From SZUA-547 sp963669315 (GTDB taxonomy: Bacteria; Pseudomonadota; Alphaproteobacteria; Rhodobacterales; Rhodobacteraceae): DNA of 64,000 bases. Positions 17,785 to 26,106 of this stretch are shown one piece after another. Location of the stretch: contig OY770021.1 of NCBI GenBank assembly GCA_963669315.1, positions 372,001 to 436,000 on the forward strand, read 5' to 3'. Each line of letters begins with the position of its first letter. Positions within the stretch are counted from its first letter, which is position 1. Position numbers and translations under genes: made by a program. The notes under the pieces were generated by a model that saw only the letters and a list, made by a program, of their open reading frames with translations, did not search any database and was not told the DNA's origin.

Positions 17785-18057
17785 ATGACAGATAATGTGA
17801 TCAAAGGCCCGTTCGATGGTCCCGGCCTTCAAGAGCCGACAGGGCCTCCAGAGCCAACCGATGTCACAGCGATGTTCCTGGACGCGGAATTCGACCCTTT
17901 CACAGTTACAGACGTAGGGCCGGATGGCGAAATCCAGATCGATTGCCGGGAGTTCGACTACATCATCCTGAATCTCGAGATTCTGGAGTTCCTGCAGGAT
18001 TTCGCGTGGGATTCCCTGCAGCGCTTCGAGGATGGGTACTACGACGAGCTAGATTGA
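17785..18057 (+). CDS. Small acidic hypothetical protein
   Basis: The 90-aa product is very acidic (DVTAMFLDAEFDPF, DGEIQIDCREFDYIILNLEILEF). No family is recognised. The gene lies just outside the tRNA-Thr att fragment, so it probably belongs to the chromosomal side rather than the island. No strong ribosome site was seen before ATG 17785, so the start is uncertain. The coding call rests on codon pattern and on the orderly acidic/hydrophobic sequence. Confidence 0.5.
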   Translation: MTDNVIKGPFDGPGLQEPTGPPEPTDVTAMFLDAEFDPFTVTDVGPDGEIQIDCREFDYIILNLEILEFLQDFAWDSLQRFEDGYYDELD

Positions 18058-18147
18058 AATCTCGCCACCCACCCCTGCTACAGTTGCTAAAGTTTGAGTG
18101 TCTGACTTTGCTGGCTAAATCTTGGTGCTGCGATCGGCCGCTATGCG

Positions 18148-18322
18148 GGACAAACCAGCCCGACGCGGGTGCAACATAATCCGCCGCGCTGGCGAAGGCA
18201 CGACACGGTGCTGCCCGCCGCGCTGCAGCGCGACTTCCCGAAAGCGGTCGTTCAAGCCCGCTCGAATGCCTCTGACCGCAACCTGTCATTCGCTGCACGC
18301 GCGCGGGGCGTCCGAGTTGCGG
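18148..18322 (+). repeat. Family A repeat, 175 bp (copy A2)
   Basis: It runs from GGACAAACC to GAGTTGCGG. The IS1111-group element begins at the very next base, so the repeat end is the left insertion boundary. Confidence 0.92.
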
Positions 18323-18406
18323 GATGGGGTGGATGGCTCCTGCTCCATCGGCGTCGCAATGCGCCATAGTGCAGTTGTCATGAACTGCGAAGAGAGGAGC
18401 CACCCC

Positions 18407-19426
18407 ATGCAAGTTACAACGGTCGGTCTCGATTTGGCCAAGAACGTTTTCCATGTTCACGGCGTCACGCAAGATGGGGCGGTGGGATTCAGCCGGTCTT
18501 TGCGCCGCAGCCAGATGTTGTCATTCTTCGAGCGTCTGGAGCCATGTCTGATCGGCATGGAAGCTTGCGGCGCGAGCCACTATTGGGCGCGAGAACTGAC
18601 CAAGCTGGGCCATGAAGCCAGGTTGATCGCGCCGGTCTACGTGAAGCCCTACGTCAAGCGCGGCAAATCAGATGCGGCTGATGCAGAGGCAATCTGCGAG
18701 GCTGTCACCCGCCCGACCATGCGGTTCGTCGAGGTGAAGTCACCTGAACAGCAGGCCATTCTTTCACTGCACCGAGCGCGTAGTCTGATTGTCCGGCAGA
18801 GAACCCAGACGATCAACATGCTTCGTGGTCTGTTGGCGGAGTTCGGTATCGTCTTTGCTCGGGGTGTCGGCCACGCCGTCCGGTTCGCAAAGCACGCAAC
18901 CCAAGGGCGGGCCCCGGACCTACCGTCGATCGCGCTGGATACGATCATCGATCTGAGCGAACAACTCCTGGCCCTGCACAGGCGGCTGAACTGGTATGGC
19001 CGCAAATTGACACAAGCGGCGAAATCCGAGCCCCGGATCGCCTTGCTCCAAACGATCCCCGGTATCGGGCCGATCACGGCATCCGCCATCGTCGCGACGG
19101 TCGGCAGCGCGGAGCAGTTCCGGTGCGGCCGGGACTTCTCCGCCTGGCTGGGACTGACGCCGATCAACCGCTCAACGGGAGGCAAAGAACGGCTGGGGCG
19201 CATATCGAAGATGGGTGACCGCTACATTCGCCGCCTGATGGTTGTCGGCATGACTTCCCGTATGAAGCAAATCAAGAGCGCGCCTGAGCGATTTGATCCC
19301 TGGTTTGTGGAGCTCTTAGATCGCAAACCCGCCAAGCTAGCTGCCGTAGCGATGGCCAACAAAACGGCGCGAATTATCTGGGCCGTTCTTACACACGATG
19401 AGCCCTACAGAGTCAGAACCGCCTGA
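18407..19426 (+). CDS. IS110 family transposase (IS1111 group)
   Basis: The 339-aa recombinase has an N-terminal RuvC-like DEDD domain (VGLDLAKN, LIGMEACGASHYWA, KSDAADAEAI) and the C-terminal transposase_20 domain with TIPGIGPITASAIVATVG, FSAWLGLTP and STGGKERLGRISK, which holds the conserved serine region. ATG 18407 follows AGAGGAG; upstream codons lie in the IS end and in repeat A2 and should not be translated. IS110 enzymes act with an element-encoded bridge RNA. The frame is complete and may be active. Confidence 0.93.
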   Translation: MQVTTVGLDLAKNVFHVHGVTQDGAVGFSRSLRRSQMLSFFERLEPCLIGMEACGASHYWARELTKLGHEARLIAPVYVKPYVKRGKSDAADAEAICEAVTRPTMRFVEVKSPEQQAILSLHRARSLIVRQRTQTINMLRGLLAEFGIVFARGVGHAVRFAKHATQGRAPDLPSIALDTIIDLSEQLLALHRRLNWYGRKLTQAAKSEPRIALLQTIPGIGPITASAIVATVGSAEQFRCGRDFSAWLGLTPINRSTGGKERLGRISKMGDRYIRRLMVVGMTSRMKQIKSAPERFDPWFVELLDRKPAKLAAVAMANKTARIIWAVLTHDEPYRVRTA

Positions 19427-19681
19427 AATCGAGAGGGGAAAGAAACCGAGACAGCAAGACCAGTGAAGTGATGGCGAATGAGTCAGCCGCAACCCCAAGA
19501 CACCCCGGGCTTTGTCCAGGACGGCAACTGTCCGCTTGCGAGAATGGGGACTTGGGCTGCGGAAACCATCAGGGCCAGCGGTCACGTGCACCGCGCAAAC
19601 AGGCCGGACACAAGACCGCTTCTGACGAAATGCAGATCACCTCAAAAATGTCTTGCTATGCAGGAGCCATCCACACAGGAC
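19427..19681 (+). ncRNA. Candidate bridge RNA region of the IS1111-group element
   Basis: In IS1111-group elements the bridge RNA is encoded at the 3' (right) end, which here is ~255 bp without a gene. Comparison with the 3' end of the diverged sister element (42617-42861) shows alternating conserved blocks (GAAGTGATGGC, GAGACACCCCG, CCATCAGGGCCAGCGGTCA, GCAAACAGGCCGGACACAAG) and variable stretches, as expected for a structured RNA with guide loops. This is positional and comparative inference; no folding was computed. Confidence 0.55.
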
Positions 19682-19780
19682 AATGCGGACGTCGAAGGCA
19701 ACTAGTCAAACGAACCGACAATCTATCTTGACCGCCCGCCGCAGTCTGAGAGCTGCCCGTCGGGTGCCCCAATTCAAGCG

Positions 19781-20491
19781 TTATTGATTCTCCGCGCCGG
19801 TTGAAAAGGCGACAGCCTCCGCGACCAGCACGTCGAGACTGTCGACCACGCGACCAAGCGCAGCGATTTCCCTGGTGATCAGTGAGAACTCGCTGCATCC
19901 GACCAGAAGCACGTCGGCACCCTGGCCGAGCGCGTCCAACGCGCCGGCCAGTGTCAGCGCAAGCGCCTGCCGGTCGCCGGCCGAAACCTTGAGAGCTTTG
20001 ATCGCCGTCAGCAGAGCATCCTGATCGGTGGGATAGATCGGCCTCAGCTCGTGGGCGCGCAACGGCCGCTCGAAAAGCTCGGTGAGCTTGACCGCCGGCG
20101 AGGCGATGATCCCGACGCCAGCGCCCGGCGCTTCCCGCGCAATCTTCTCCGCCGTCAACTCGACCATCGACAAAAAGGGGATGCTGGCTGCCTCGGTGAT
20201 CGATCCTGAGTAATTGTGCGCGGTGTTGCAGGGCATCACCAGCGCTTCGGCCCCGGCGGCCTGCAACCGCATGGCCATCGCCGACAGCACCGGGCCCGGA
20301 TCCGCGCCGCCCCCCTCCACTAGCGCCTTTATCCGTGATGGAACCTGGGTGTTGTTGTCGACTAGCAGCGGAATGTGGTCGCTGTCTTCACCGGCCTGAA
20401 CAGCCGCAATCACACGCCGCATAAACATCACCGTTGCCTCGGGACCCATTCCCCCTAGGACGCCGACGGTTCGAAGCGGGCGGGCGCTCAC
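19781..20491 (-). CDS. Aspartate/glutamate racemase family protein
   Basis: The 236-aa protein has the two catalytic cysteine motifs of PLP-independent Asp/Glu racemases: VMPCNTAHNY (first Cys) and LLVGCSEFSLI (second Cys), plus the N-terminal VGVLGGMGPEAT loop. It probably interconverts L- and D-Asp or D/L-Glu in the cytosol, possibly for cell-wall or D-amino-acid use. GTG 20491 is chosen because AAGGAGGGAG lies upstream and the first strand begins right after it. It overlaps the stop of the acetamidase remnant by 4 bp. Confidence 0.88.
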   Translation of the reverse strand: MSARPLRTVGVLGGMGPEATVMFMRRVIAAVQAGEDSDHIPLLVDNNTQVPSRIKALVEGGGADPGPVLSAMAMRLQAAGAEALVMPCNTAHNYSGSITEAASIPFLSMVELTAEKIAREAPGAGVGIIASPAVKLTELFERPLRAHELRPIYPTDQDALLTAIKALKVSAGDRQALALTLAGALDALGQGADVLLVGCSEFSLITREIAALGRVVDSLDVLVAEAVAFSTGAENQ

Positions 20492-20745
20492 GGCGCTCCC
20501 TCCTTCATCCGCCGCCACGCGCTTCTTACGGCGGTTCCGAGGAAGTGGACGCGGTCTGATCCGGACCACATGGGCTGGTCTTGTGGTGGGATCCGCCAAT
20601 TGAGATCGGGCATCGTTGCAGCCGGAAGGCGGTCGATCACGATTTCGTCGCCAGACTCCAACTCCAGAACCGGGGGCGGCGTGGCTTCGAAATTGCCCCA
20701 TAGTATGTTTTCGGGGCGCGCGCTGAGATTGTGGGAGCGGGACAT
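20488..20745 (-). pseudogene. N-terminal remnant of an acetamidase/formamidase
   Basis: The 85-aa frame begins SRSHNLSARPENILWGNFEA then PPPVLELESGDEIVIDRLPA, matching the N-terminus of FmdA/AmdA acetamidase/formamidase proteins, which are normally about 300 residues long. The catalytic body is absent and the C-terminal ~35 residues are not recognised. A good AAGGAGGGC site precedes ATG 20745 and the stop overlaps the racemase GTG, so the fragment may still be translated as a leader that couples racemase synthesis. Confidence 0.6.
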
Positions 20746-21253
20746 GATGCCCTCCTTGTGCTCAGAAATGCGGATTTGGCCTTCGCATAAACCCTTACGT
20801 TTAAATTCAGCATTGCCGAGAGGGATTTGTCACCCTTAGGCCATTCCTCCACGCTGATCTCTCTGCATCAAGAGAGATCCTGACCTGCAAGCTTCCGACA
20901 ATATTCGCCGTTCTCCGCGAGCCCTTCTTATCGGACATAGATCGGGCACGGCGCTGCGGGCGTGTGGAACCGTGTGATCCGCTTTACGCTTAACTCTTTG
21001 ATATTGTTTGATTGATTTGGTTGCGGGGACTGGATTTGTTCAAGAACCTACCTTAGTGGCCCAAGTTTAACTACTTTCGAAATTCACGAGCATGGCTGTT
21101 GTTCCGTGCATCGGGATCCCTAAGGACACCAAATGCGTCGAACGCAGAAATCGGATCGCCCTAGCTCATCTGAAAGCAATGTTGCATCGCAGCCATGAAA
21201 GCCGCCATTCGTTGTAGCTGCAGCGAGGTCCGTAGCGCTTATGGCCGAGTTGC
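20746..21253. other. Gene-free stretch upstream of repeat A3
   Basis: No supported coding frame was found. The first ~130 bp contain the promoter region for the minus-strand acetamidase remnant/racemase pair, but no clear -35/-10 pair could be chosen. The end reads into family A repeat A3 through a GAGTTGCGGACAAA junction, the same sequence seen between tandem units at 5620. Confidence 0.5.
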
Positions 21254-21428
21254 GGACAAACCAGCCTGACGCGGGTGCAACATAATCCGCCGCGCTGGCG
21301 AAGGCACGACACGGTGCTGCCCGCAGCGCTGCAGCGCGACTTCCCTAAAGCGGTCGCTCAAGCCCGCTCGAATGCCTCCGACCGCAACCCGTCATTCGCT
21401 GCACACGCGCAGGGCGTCCGAGTTGCGG
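21254..21428 (+). repeat. Family A repeat, 175 bp (copy A3)
   Basis: It aligns end to end with the other 175-bp copies (a few substitutions, e.g. CAGCCTGACG for CAGCCCGACG). The left junction GAGTTGCGG|ACAAACC is an unoccupied version of the site used by the IS1111-group element at 18323. It lies 180 bp beyond the 3' end of the DMSP operon. Confidence 0.9.
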
Positions 21429-21607
21429 GACAGAGTTAACTTTCGCTGCGGTATGCGCCAATGTCTGCTGCCAATTCGGCAACATGAAACCATCGATTTT
21501 TACGTTCTTAGTCACGAAATTCACTTATTCTCGGAATTTATTCAGTGCGGATTGCATCGACGGGAAACGTTTTCTGCACAGGCGATTAAACCTATGCAAC
21601 GGTCCAG

Positions 21608-22762
21608 TCAGCTCGCTGAGGCAAGCGATTTCTTGGGGTCGTAGAACGGAATCGGCACGACAGTGCACATGCGCGTTTCGCTCAACTTATCTACCTGTAG
21701 GTCTGTGCCCGGTGCTGCGTGGTCGATGCTGATCATCGCAAGTGCGATGTTCTTTTCCAGTCTTGGGGAATAGATCGCTGACGTGACCGTGCCGATTTTC
21801 GCGCCATCCTTCTTAACGGGCCAAAAAAAATCGTTGGACCCGACAATTGGGGGGCCGTCAATTTCCAGCCCAACAAGCTGCTGGGACACACCTTTGTCCT
21901 TGATCTTGTTTAAGGCCGTCTTGCTGACAAAATCCGCCTCCATGTCCAGATCGACAAGACGATCCATACCCAACTCATAAGGGTTGTTCGCAAGGGTCAT
22001 ATCTGCGTGATAAGACAACATGCCCGCCTCGATCCTGCGAATGCTTGATGTGTGGCCGGGCTTTAGACCCAAAGGCCCTCCCACGGCCATCAGATGTTCC
22101 CATAGCCTGTCGCCTTGTGATCCATCGCGCAGGAAAATCTCGTAGCCAAGCTCGCTTGACCATCCGGTGCGCGAAATAATCAATGGGACACCGTCCCAGT
22201 CATATTCTATGAAGCGGTAGTATTTCAGTTCTGTCGGGGCATCACCAAAGGCCGCGCGCAGGATCTCGCGGGATTTTGGGCCCTGCAACTGCAAGGGCGA
22301 CACGTCGGGCTCGGAAATCTCCACATCCATGCCGGAATTCACCGAGATGCCGCGCGCCCAGAGCAACACGTCACTGTCGGCGATTGACAGCCAGAACTGA
22401 TCCTCGGCCAGTTTCAACAGGATCGGGTCGTTGATGATCCCGCCATCCTGATCGGTGATCAGCACGTATTTGCATTGTCCGACCTGGCATTTTGACAGGT
22501 CACGGCAGCTGAGGAACTGGGTGAATTTCGCAGCATCCGGCCCCTTGATTTCCACCTGGCGTTCAACAGAAACGTCGCACAGGATCGCCTCATTGACCAG
22601 GTTCCAGAAGTTCTGACCCGGATCGCCAAAATCGCGGGGGATGTACATATGGTTATAGACTGAGAACCCCTTCGCGCCCCAGCGAAGGGCAGCGTCAGAG
22701 TAAGGTGATTTTCGGACCTGTGTGCCGAAGCTGAATTGGGCAAAGTCGAGTTCGTGAGCCAT
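21608..22762 (-). CDS. dmdA: DmdA-like dimethylsulfoniopropionate demethylase (GcvT fold)
   Basis: The 384-aa protein belongs to the GcvT/DmdA fold: AKGFSVYNHMYIPRDF and CDVSVERQVEIKGPDA near the N-terminus, WLSIADSDVLLWARG, DVSPLQLQGPKSREIL and RRIEAGMLSYHADMTLANNP. These segments match DmdA-type enzymes, which move a methyl group from DMSP to tetrahydrofolate to give methylmercaptopropionate. It is the last gene of an operon with an acyl-CoA ligase, a crotonase and a methanethiol oxidase, which strongly supports DMSP rather than glycine cleavage. Other DmdA-like methyltransferases of unknown substrate exist, so activity is likely but not certain. Confidence 0.8.
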   Translation of the reverse strand: MAHELDFAQFSFGTQVRKSPYSDAALRWGAKGFSVYNHMYIPRDFGDPGQNFWNLVNEAILCDVSVERQVEIKGPDAAKFTQFLSCRDLSKCQVGQCKYVLITDQDGGIINDPILLKLAEDQFWLSIADSDVLLWARGISVNSGMDVEISEPDVSPLQLQGPKSREILRAAFGDAPTELKYYRFIEYDWDGVPLIISRTGWSSELGYEIFLRDGSQGDRLWEHLMAVGGPLGLKPGHTSSIRRIEAGMLSYHADMTLANNPYELGMDRLVDLDMEADFVSKTALNKIKDKGVSQQLVGLEIDGPPIVGSNDFFWPVKKDGAKIGTVTSAIYSPRLEKNIALAMISIDHAAPGTDLQVDKLSETRMCTVVPIPFYDPKKSLASAS

Positions 22763-22791
22763 TGTATTTTTTCAGTCGTTTATGTCAGGGG

Positions 22792-24402
22792 TCAGCTCTT
22801 GGAGCGGACCAGGTCTCTCAGTTCATTTTTGCGGATTTTTCCGGTGGTGGTTTTGGGCAGCTCGCCGAAAATCACTTTCTTGGGGCGTTGGTATCCGGCA
22901 AGGCGGGTCTTGGCGTGGGCCAGCAATTCGTCTTCGGTGGCCTCGCCGGAAAGTTCGACAAAGGCGCAGGGCACTTCACCCCATTTGTCATCCGGCATCG
23001 CCACGACCGCGCAGAGGCTGACAGCGGGATGCGAATAGAGAGCCTTTTCCACCTCAATGGAAGATATGTTCTCCCCGCCCGAGATTATGATGTCCTTCGA
23101 CCGGTCGCGGATTTCGATGTAGCCATCGGGATGTTGCACCGCGATGTCGCCGGACCAGAACCAGCCATCCTTGAAGGCTTTGGCGGTCTCTTCCGGAGCT
23201 TTCAGATAGCCTTTCATGACGATGTTGCCGCGAAACACAATCTCGCCAAGTGTCTCGCCATCCCATGGCACCGGCGCACCGGTATCTGGGTTCAGCACCA
23301 ACACGTCCTCTTGCAACTCATAGGCCACGCCCTGGCGCGCTTTCAGGGTCGCCTGTTCCTCGGAAGACAGTGCAGCCCAGTTCGGTTTTTCCGCGCAAAC
23401 AACGGCGGGGCCATACACCTCGGTCAAGCCGTAGACATGGGTGATGGAGATGCCCATGGCCTCCATCCCTGCAATAACGCTGGCAGGCGGCGGGGCAGCG
23501 GCGGTCATCATTTTGATCTTTTGCGGAAAGTCACGCTTTTCGTCCGCGCCCGAGATCATCGACATTATGACCGGCGCACCGCACAGATGGGTGACCCCAT
23601 GATCCGCGAAGGCGTCATAGATCGCATCGGCCCGGGGGGCGCGCAGGAACACATGGGTTCCTGCCAGCATGGTAATCGTCCAGGGAAAGCACCAGCCGTT
23701 GCAGTGGAACAGCGGCAGCGTCCACAGGTAGGTCGGATGATGCGGCATTTCCCAGGTGACGACATTGTTGACCGCATTGGTCCATGCACCGCGATGAGAA
23801 TATACAACGCCCTTGGGCCGCCCTGTGGTGCCTGAGGTATAGTTCAGGGCAAGCGCGTCCCATTCGTCATCAGGCAGAGAATAGGCGAAATCCGGATCGC
23901 CCTCGGCCAGCAGTGCATCATAGGTCAACGCGCCGATTTTCTCTCCACCCGGGCCTTCGCTATCCTCAATATCGACGATCAGCAGGTCGAGACCAGATTG
24001 CGCAACAGCTTCGTCAGCCATGGCTGAAAACTCGGTATCAACCAGCAAAACCCTGGCTTCGCCGTGATCCAGAATATAGGCGATCGTGCCTGCATCCAGC
24101 CGCGTGTTGTTCGCGTTCAGAACCGCACCTAGCATAGGCACAGCCAGCGCGCATTCCAGCGCCTCGGGGATATTCGGTGCGATCAGGGCGACGGTATCGC
24201 CCTTGCCGATACCGCGTTTAGACAGGGCAGAGGCCAGACGTTTGCACCGTTCCGCGACCTCGCCCCAGTTGCGCCGGATGCGGCCATGGATTTGCGCCGG
24301 AAGCTCCGGGTGCACGCGCTCGACGCGTTTGAGGATCGAGATTGGTGACATCGCCGTGTGGTTCGCTGCGTTACGGGCAAGCTCCGGGCCCTCGTAGATC
24401 AT
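22792..24402 (-). CDS. Acyl-CoA synthetase, probable methylmercaptopropionate-CoA ligase (DmdB type)
   Basis: The 536-aa protein is a full-length ANL-superfamily ligase: P-loop YTSGTTGRPKG, HVYGLTEVYGP, adenylate-binding WSGDIAVQHPDGYIEIRDR with the RDRSKDIIISGGENIS hinge, and the C-terminal TTTGKIRKNEL catalytic lysine. Members with this YTSGTTGRPKG/GLTE pattern include DmdB and medium-chain acyl-CoA ligases. The ATG 24402 overlaps the crotonase stop (ATGA), so they are translationally coupled. Adjacency to the DmdA-like gene points to methylmercaptopropionate as substrate. Confidence 0.83.
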   Translation of the reverse strand: MIYEGPELARNAANHTAMSPISILKRVERVHPELPAQIHGRIRRNWGEVAERCKRLASALSKRGIGKGDTVALIAPNIPEALECALAVPMLGAVLNANNTRLDAGTIAYILDHGEARVLLVDTEFSAMADEAVAQSGLDLLIVDIEDSEGPGGEKIGALTYDALLAEGDPDFAYSLPDDEWDALALNYTSGTTGRPKGVVYSHRGAWTNAVNNVVTWEMPHHPTYLWTLPLFHCNGWCFPWTITMLAGTHVFLRAPRADAIYDAFADHGVTHLCGAPVIMSMISGADEKRDFPQKIKMMTAAAPPPASVIAGMEAMGISITHVYGLTEVYGPAVVCAEKPNWAALSSEEQATLKARQGVAYELQEDVLVLNPDTGAPVPWDGETLGEIVFRGNIVMKGYLKAPEETAKAFKDGWFWSGDIAVQHPDGYIEIRDRSKDIIISGGENISSIEVEKALYSHPAVSLCAVVAMPDDKWGEVPCAFVELSGEATEDELLAHAKTRLAGYQRPKKVIFGELPKTTTGKIRKNELRDLVRSKS

Positions 24403-25199
24403 TCCCCGGTCCAATCTGGCATTGGTTCTTTGCGGGTGAAGGCCCCGATACCGGCCTCGGCATCCTTGGCCATCATGTTTTCCGCCATCGTGCGACCGGC
24501 AAAGGCGTAGGCCTCCTCCAATGGCATCTCAACCTGCTCGTAGTAGGCGCGCTTGCCGATTTTGACGGCAGAGGGCGATTTGTCAGCAATGATCCGAGCC
24601 ATTTCCATGGATGCCGCTTCCAGTTCCGCCAAGGGCACCACGCGGTTGACCAACCCCATTTCGGCAACGCGGGCTGCGGGCAGGAATTCCCCCAACAACA
24701 GCATTTCCATCGCCAGCTTGCGCGGCACATTGCGAGAAAGTGCGACCATCGGGGTCGAGCAGAATAGCCCGATATTCACACCCGAAGTGGCAAAGGTTGC
24801 ATCATCGGCAACCACGGCAAGGTCGCACGAAGCAACCAATTGACAGCCCGCCGCGGTGGCGATGCCCTTGACCTCGGCGATGACCGGTTGCGGCAAACGC
24901 ACCACGCGCAGCATCATCGCCGAACAGGTCGCGAATAGGTCCTGGAAATACTGAAACCCACCGTCGGCATCCGCGCGACGGGCCGACATTTCCTTTAGGT
25001 TGTGACCGGCACAGAAATGATTGCCACCGCTGCGCAGGATCACCGCCTTGACGCTGCGGTCCTCCGCGATCTTGTCGAGAACATCGGACAGGGCGTGCAG
25101 CATTGCCTCGGACAAAGCGTTGATCGATTTGGGCGCGTTCAGCGTCAGCACCGCAACACCGTCCGTGTCGGTCCGCAGGATCATGTCATCGTTTTCCAT
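24399..25199 (-). CDS. Enoyl-CoA hydratase/isomerase family protein (ECHDC3-like)
   Basis: The 266-aa crotonase has the HFCAGHNLKEM oxyanion-hole strand and GIATAAGCQLVASCD, both close to the ECHDC3 subgroup. It sits where methylthioacryloyl-CoA hydratase (DmdD) would be expected. However, the two glutamates used by classical hydratases are replaced: Q120 in AAGCQL and G140 in ATSGVNIGLF. That makes water addition to methylthioacryloyl-CoA doubtful; it could act as a thioesterase, isomerase or lyase, or use other residues. It overlaps the ligase gene by 4 bp. Confidence 0.8.
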   Translation of the reverse strand: MENDDMILRTDTDGVAVLTLNAPKSINALSEAMLHALSDVLDKIAEDRSVKAVILRSGGNHFCAGHNLKEMSARRADADGGFQYFQDLFATCSAMMLRVVRLPQPVIAEVKGIATAAGCQLVASCDLAVVADDATFATSGVNIGLFCSTPMVALSRNVPRKLAMEMLLLGEFLPAARVAEMGLVNRVVPLAELEAASMEMARIIADKSPSAVKIGKRAYYEQVEMPLEEAYAFAGRTMAENMMAKDAEAGIGAFTRKEPMPDWTGE

Positions 25200-25206
25200 T
25201 TCGCCC

Positions 25207-26091
25207 TCAAAAGCTATTGAGTGGAACTTTCAGCATCGGTGCGCCGCTTTCGTCGCAGGGAATTTCGCCCGCCCGCATGTTCACTTGCAGGGACGGAATA
25301 ATCAGCTTCGGCATCGCCAGTTGCCCGTCACGCTCGGTGCGGAATTTGATGAAATCTTCGCGTGGTTTGCCAGCGCCGACGTGGATATTGTCAACCCGTT
25401 GCTGGCCAATCGTAGTCTCCCAGGCAATTGCGCGCCCACCGGGACCGTAATCGTGGCAAATGAACAAGCGCATATCGTTGGGTAGGGCCAATACGGTTTG
25501 GATGGAATCGTACAATTGCCCCGCATCACCGCCAGGAAAGTCAGCCCGGGCAGAGCCGCCATCGGGCATAAACAACGTGTCACCGGCAAAAGCGGCGTCG
25601 CCAATCACATGCACCATGCAGGCGGGTGTGTGACCCGGGGTGGCAATCACAAATGCCGTTAACTCGCCGATGGCGTAGGTGTCGCCGTCTTCAAACAGAG
25701 CATCAAACTGCGACCCGTCGCGCTGAAATTCCGTGCCTTCGTTGAATATTTTGCCAAAGGTGTCCTGAATTTCTATGATGCCTGCACCAACGCCAATTTT
25801 GCCACCCAGCTTGTCCTGAATGTAGGGCGCGGCGGACAGGTGATCGGCGTGGACATGGGTTTCGATGATCCATTCCAGCGACAGACCCTGGGACCGGATG
25901 GTGTCGATCAAACGATCTGCACTGTCATAGGTGATCCGTCCGGCCGCGTAATCCATATCCAACACACTGTCGATGGTTGCACAGGCGTTTGTGCTGGGAT
26001 CTTTCACGACATAGGAAATAGTATTGCTTGCGGGATCAAAGAACCCTTCGACTTCAGGCACAGCCGCCATGTTGAGATTTGGAAAGTTCAT
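25207..26091 (-). CDS. MBL-fold persulfide dioxygenase-like protein (Blh/ETHE1 type)
   Basis: The 294-aa metallo-beta-lactamase-fold protein has THVHADHLSAAPYI as metal motif, TPGHTPACMV, FAGDTLFMPDGGSARADFPG and the C-terminal HDYGPGGR. The ARADFPGGDA segment is the counterpart of the TDF motif in ETHE1-type persulfide dioxygenases and in Blh proteins of sulfide-responsive loci. It probably oxidises glutathione or other persulfide to sulfite. ATG 26091 fits the start of the fold better than the upstream TTG. Context: it would detoxify sulfide released by methanethiol oxidase. Confidence 0.82.
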   Translation of the reverse strand: MNFPNLNMAAVPEVEGFFDPASNTISYVVKDPSTNACATIDSVLDMDYAAGRITYDSADRLIDTIRSQGLSLEWIIETHVHADHLSAAPYIQDKLGGKIGVGAGIIEIQDTFGKIFNEGTEFQRDGSQFDALFEDGDTYAIGELTAFVIATPGHTPACMVHVIGDAAFAGDTLFMPDGGSARADFPGGDAGQLYDSIQTVLALPNDMRLFICHDYGPGGRAIAWETTIGQQRVDNIHVGAGKPREDFIKFRTERDGQLAMPKLIIPSLQVNMRAGEIPCDESGAPMLKVPLNSF

Positions 26092-26106
26092 TGCAGGTTC
26101 CAAAAT

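Larger units (their letters stand above)
18323..19681 (+). mobile_element. IS1111-group (IS110 family) element, copy 1
   Basis: Boundaries come from comparison with the related element at 42617-43965: both start GATGGGGTGGATGGCTCC and end CCATCCACACAGGAC. Sub-terminal inverted repeats GGATGGCTCCTGC / GCAGGAGCCATCC are present and no target duplication is seen, both typical of the IS1111 group. The short 84-bp 5' flank and the long ~255-bp 3' non-coding end also fit that group. Left flank is the GAGTTGCGG end of repeat A2; right flank begins AATGCGGAC. Confidence 0.9.

Noticed and set aside
18122..18406. N-terminal extension of the IS110 transposase
   Set aside because: It would translate repeat A2 and the IS end; a good ribosome site precedes ATG 18407 and the sister enzyme starts at the same point.
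20900..21250. Possible riboswitch or small RNA before repeat A3
   Set aside because: No recognisable conserved aptamer or clear stem-loop could be supported by eye.
21608..22762. Glycine-cleavage T protein (GcvT) annotation
   Set aside because: The fold is shared, but no gcvH/gcvP genes are near and neighbouring genes belong to methylmercaptopropionate and methanethiol metabolism.
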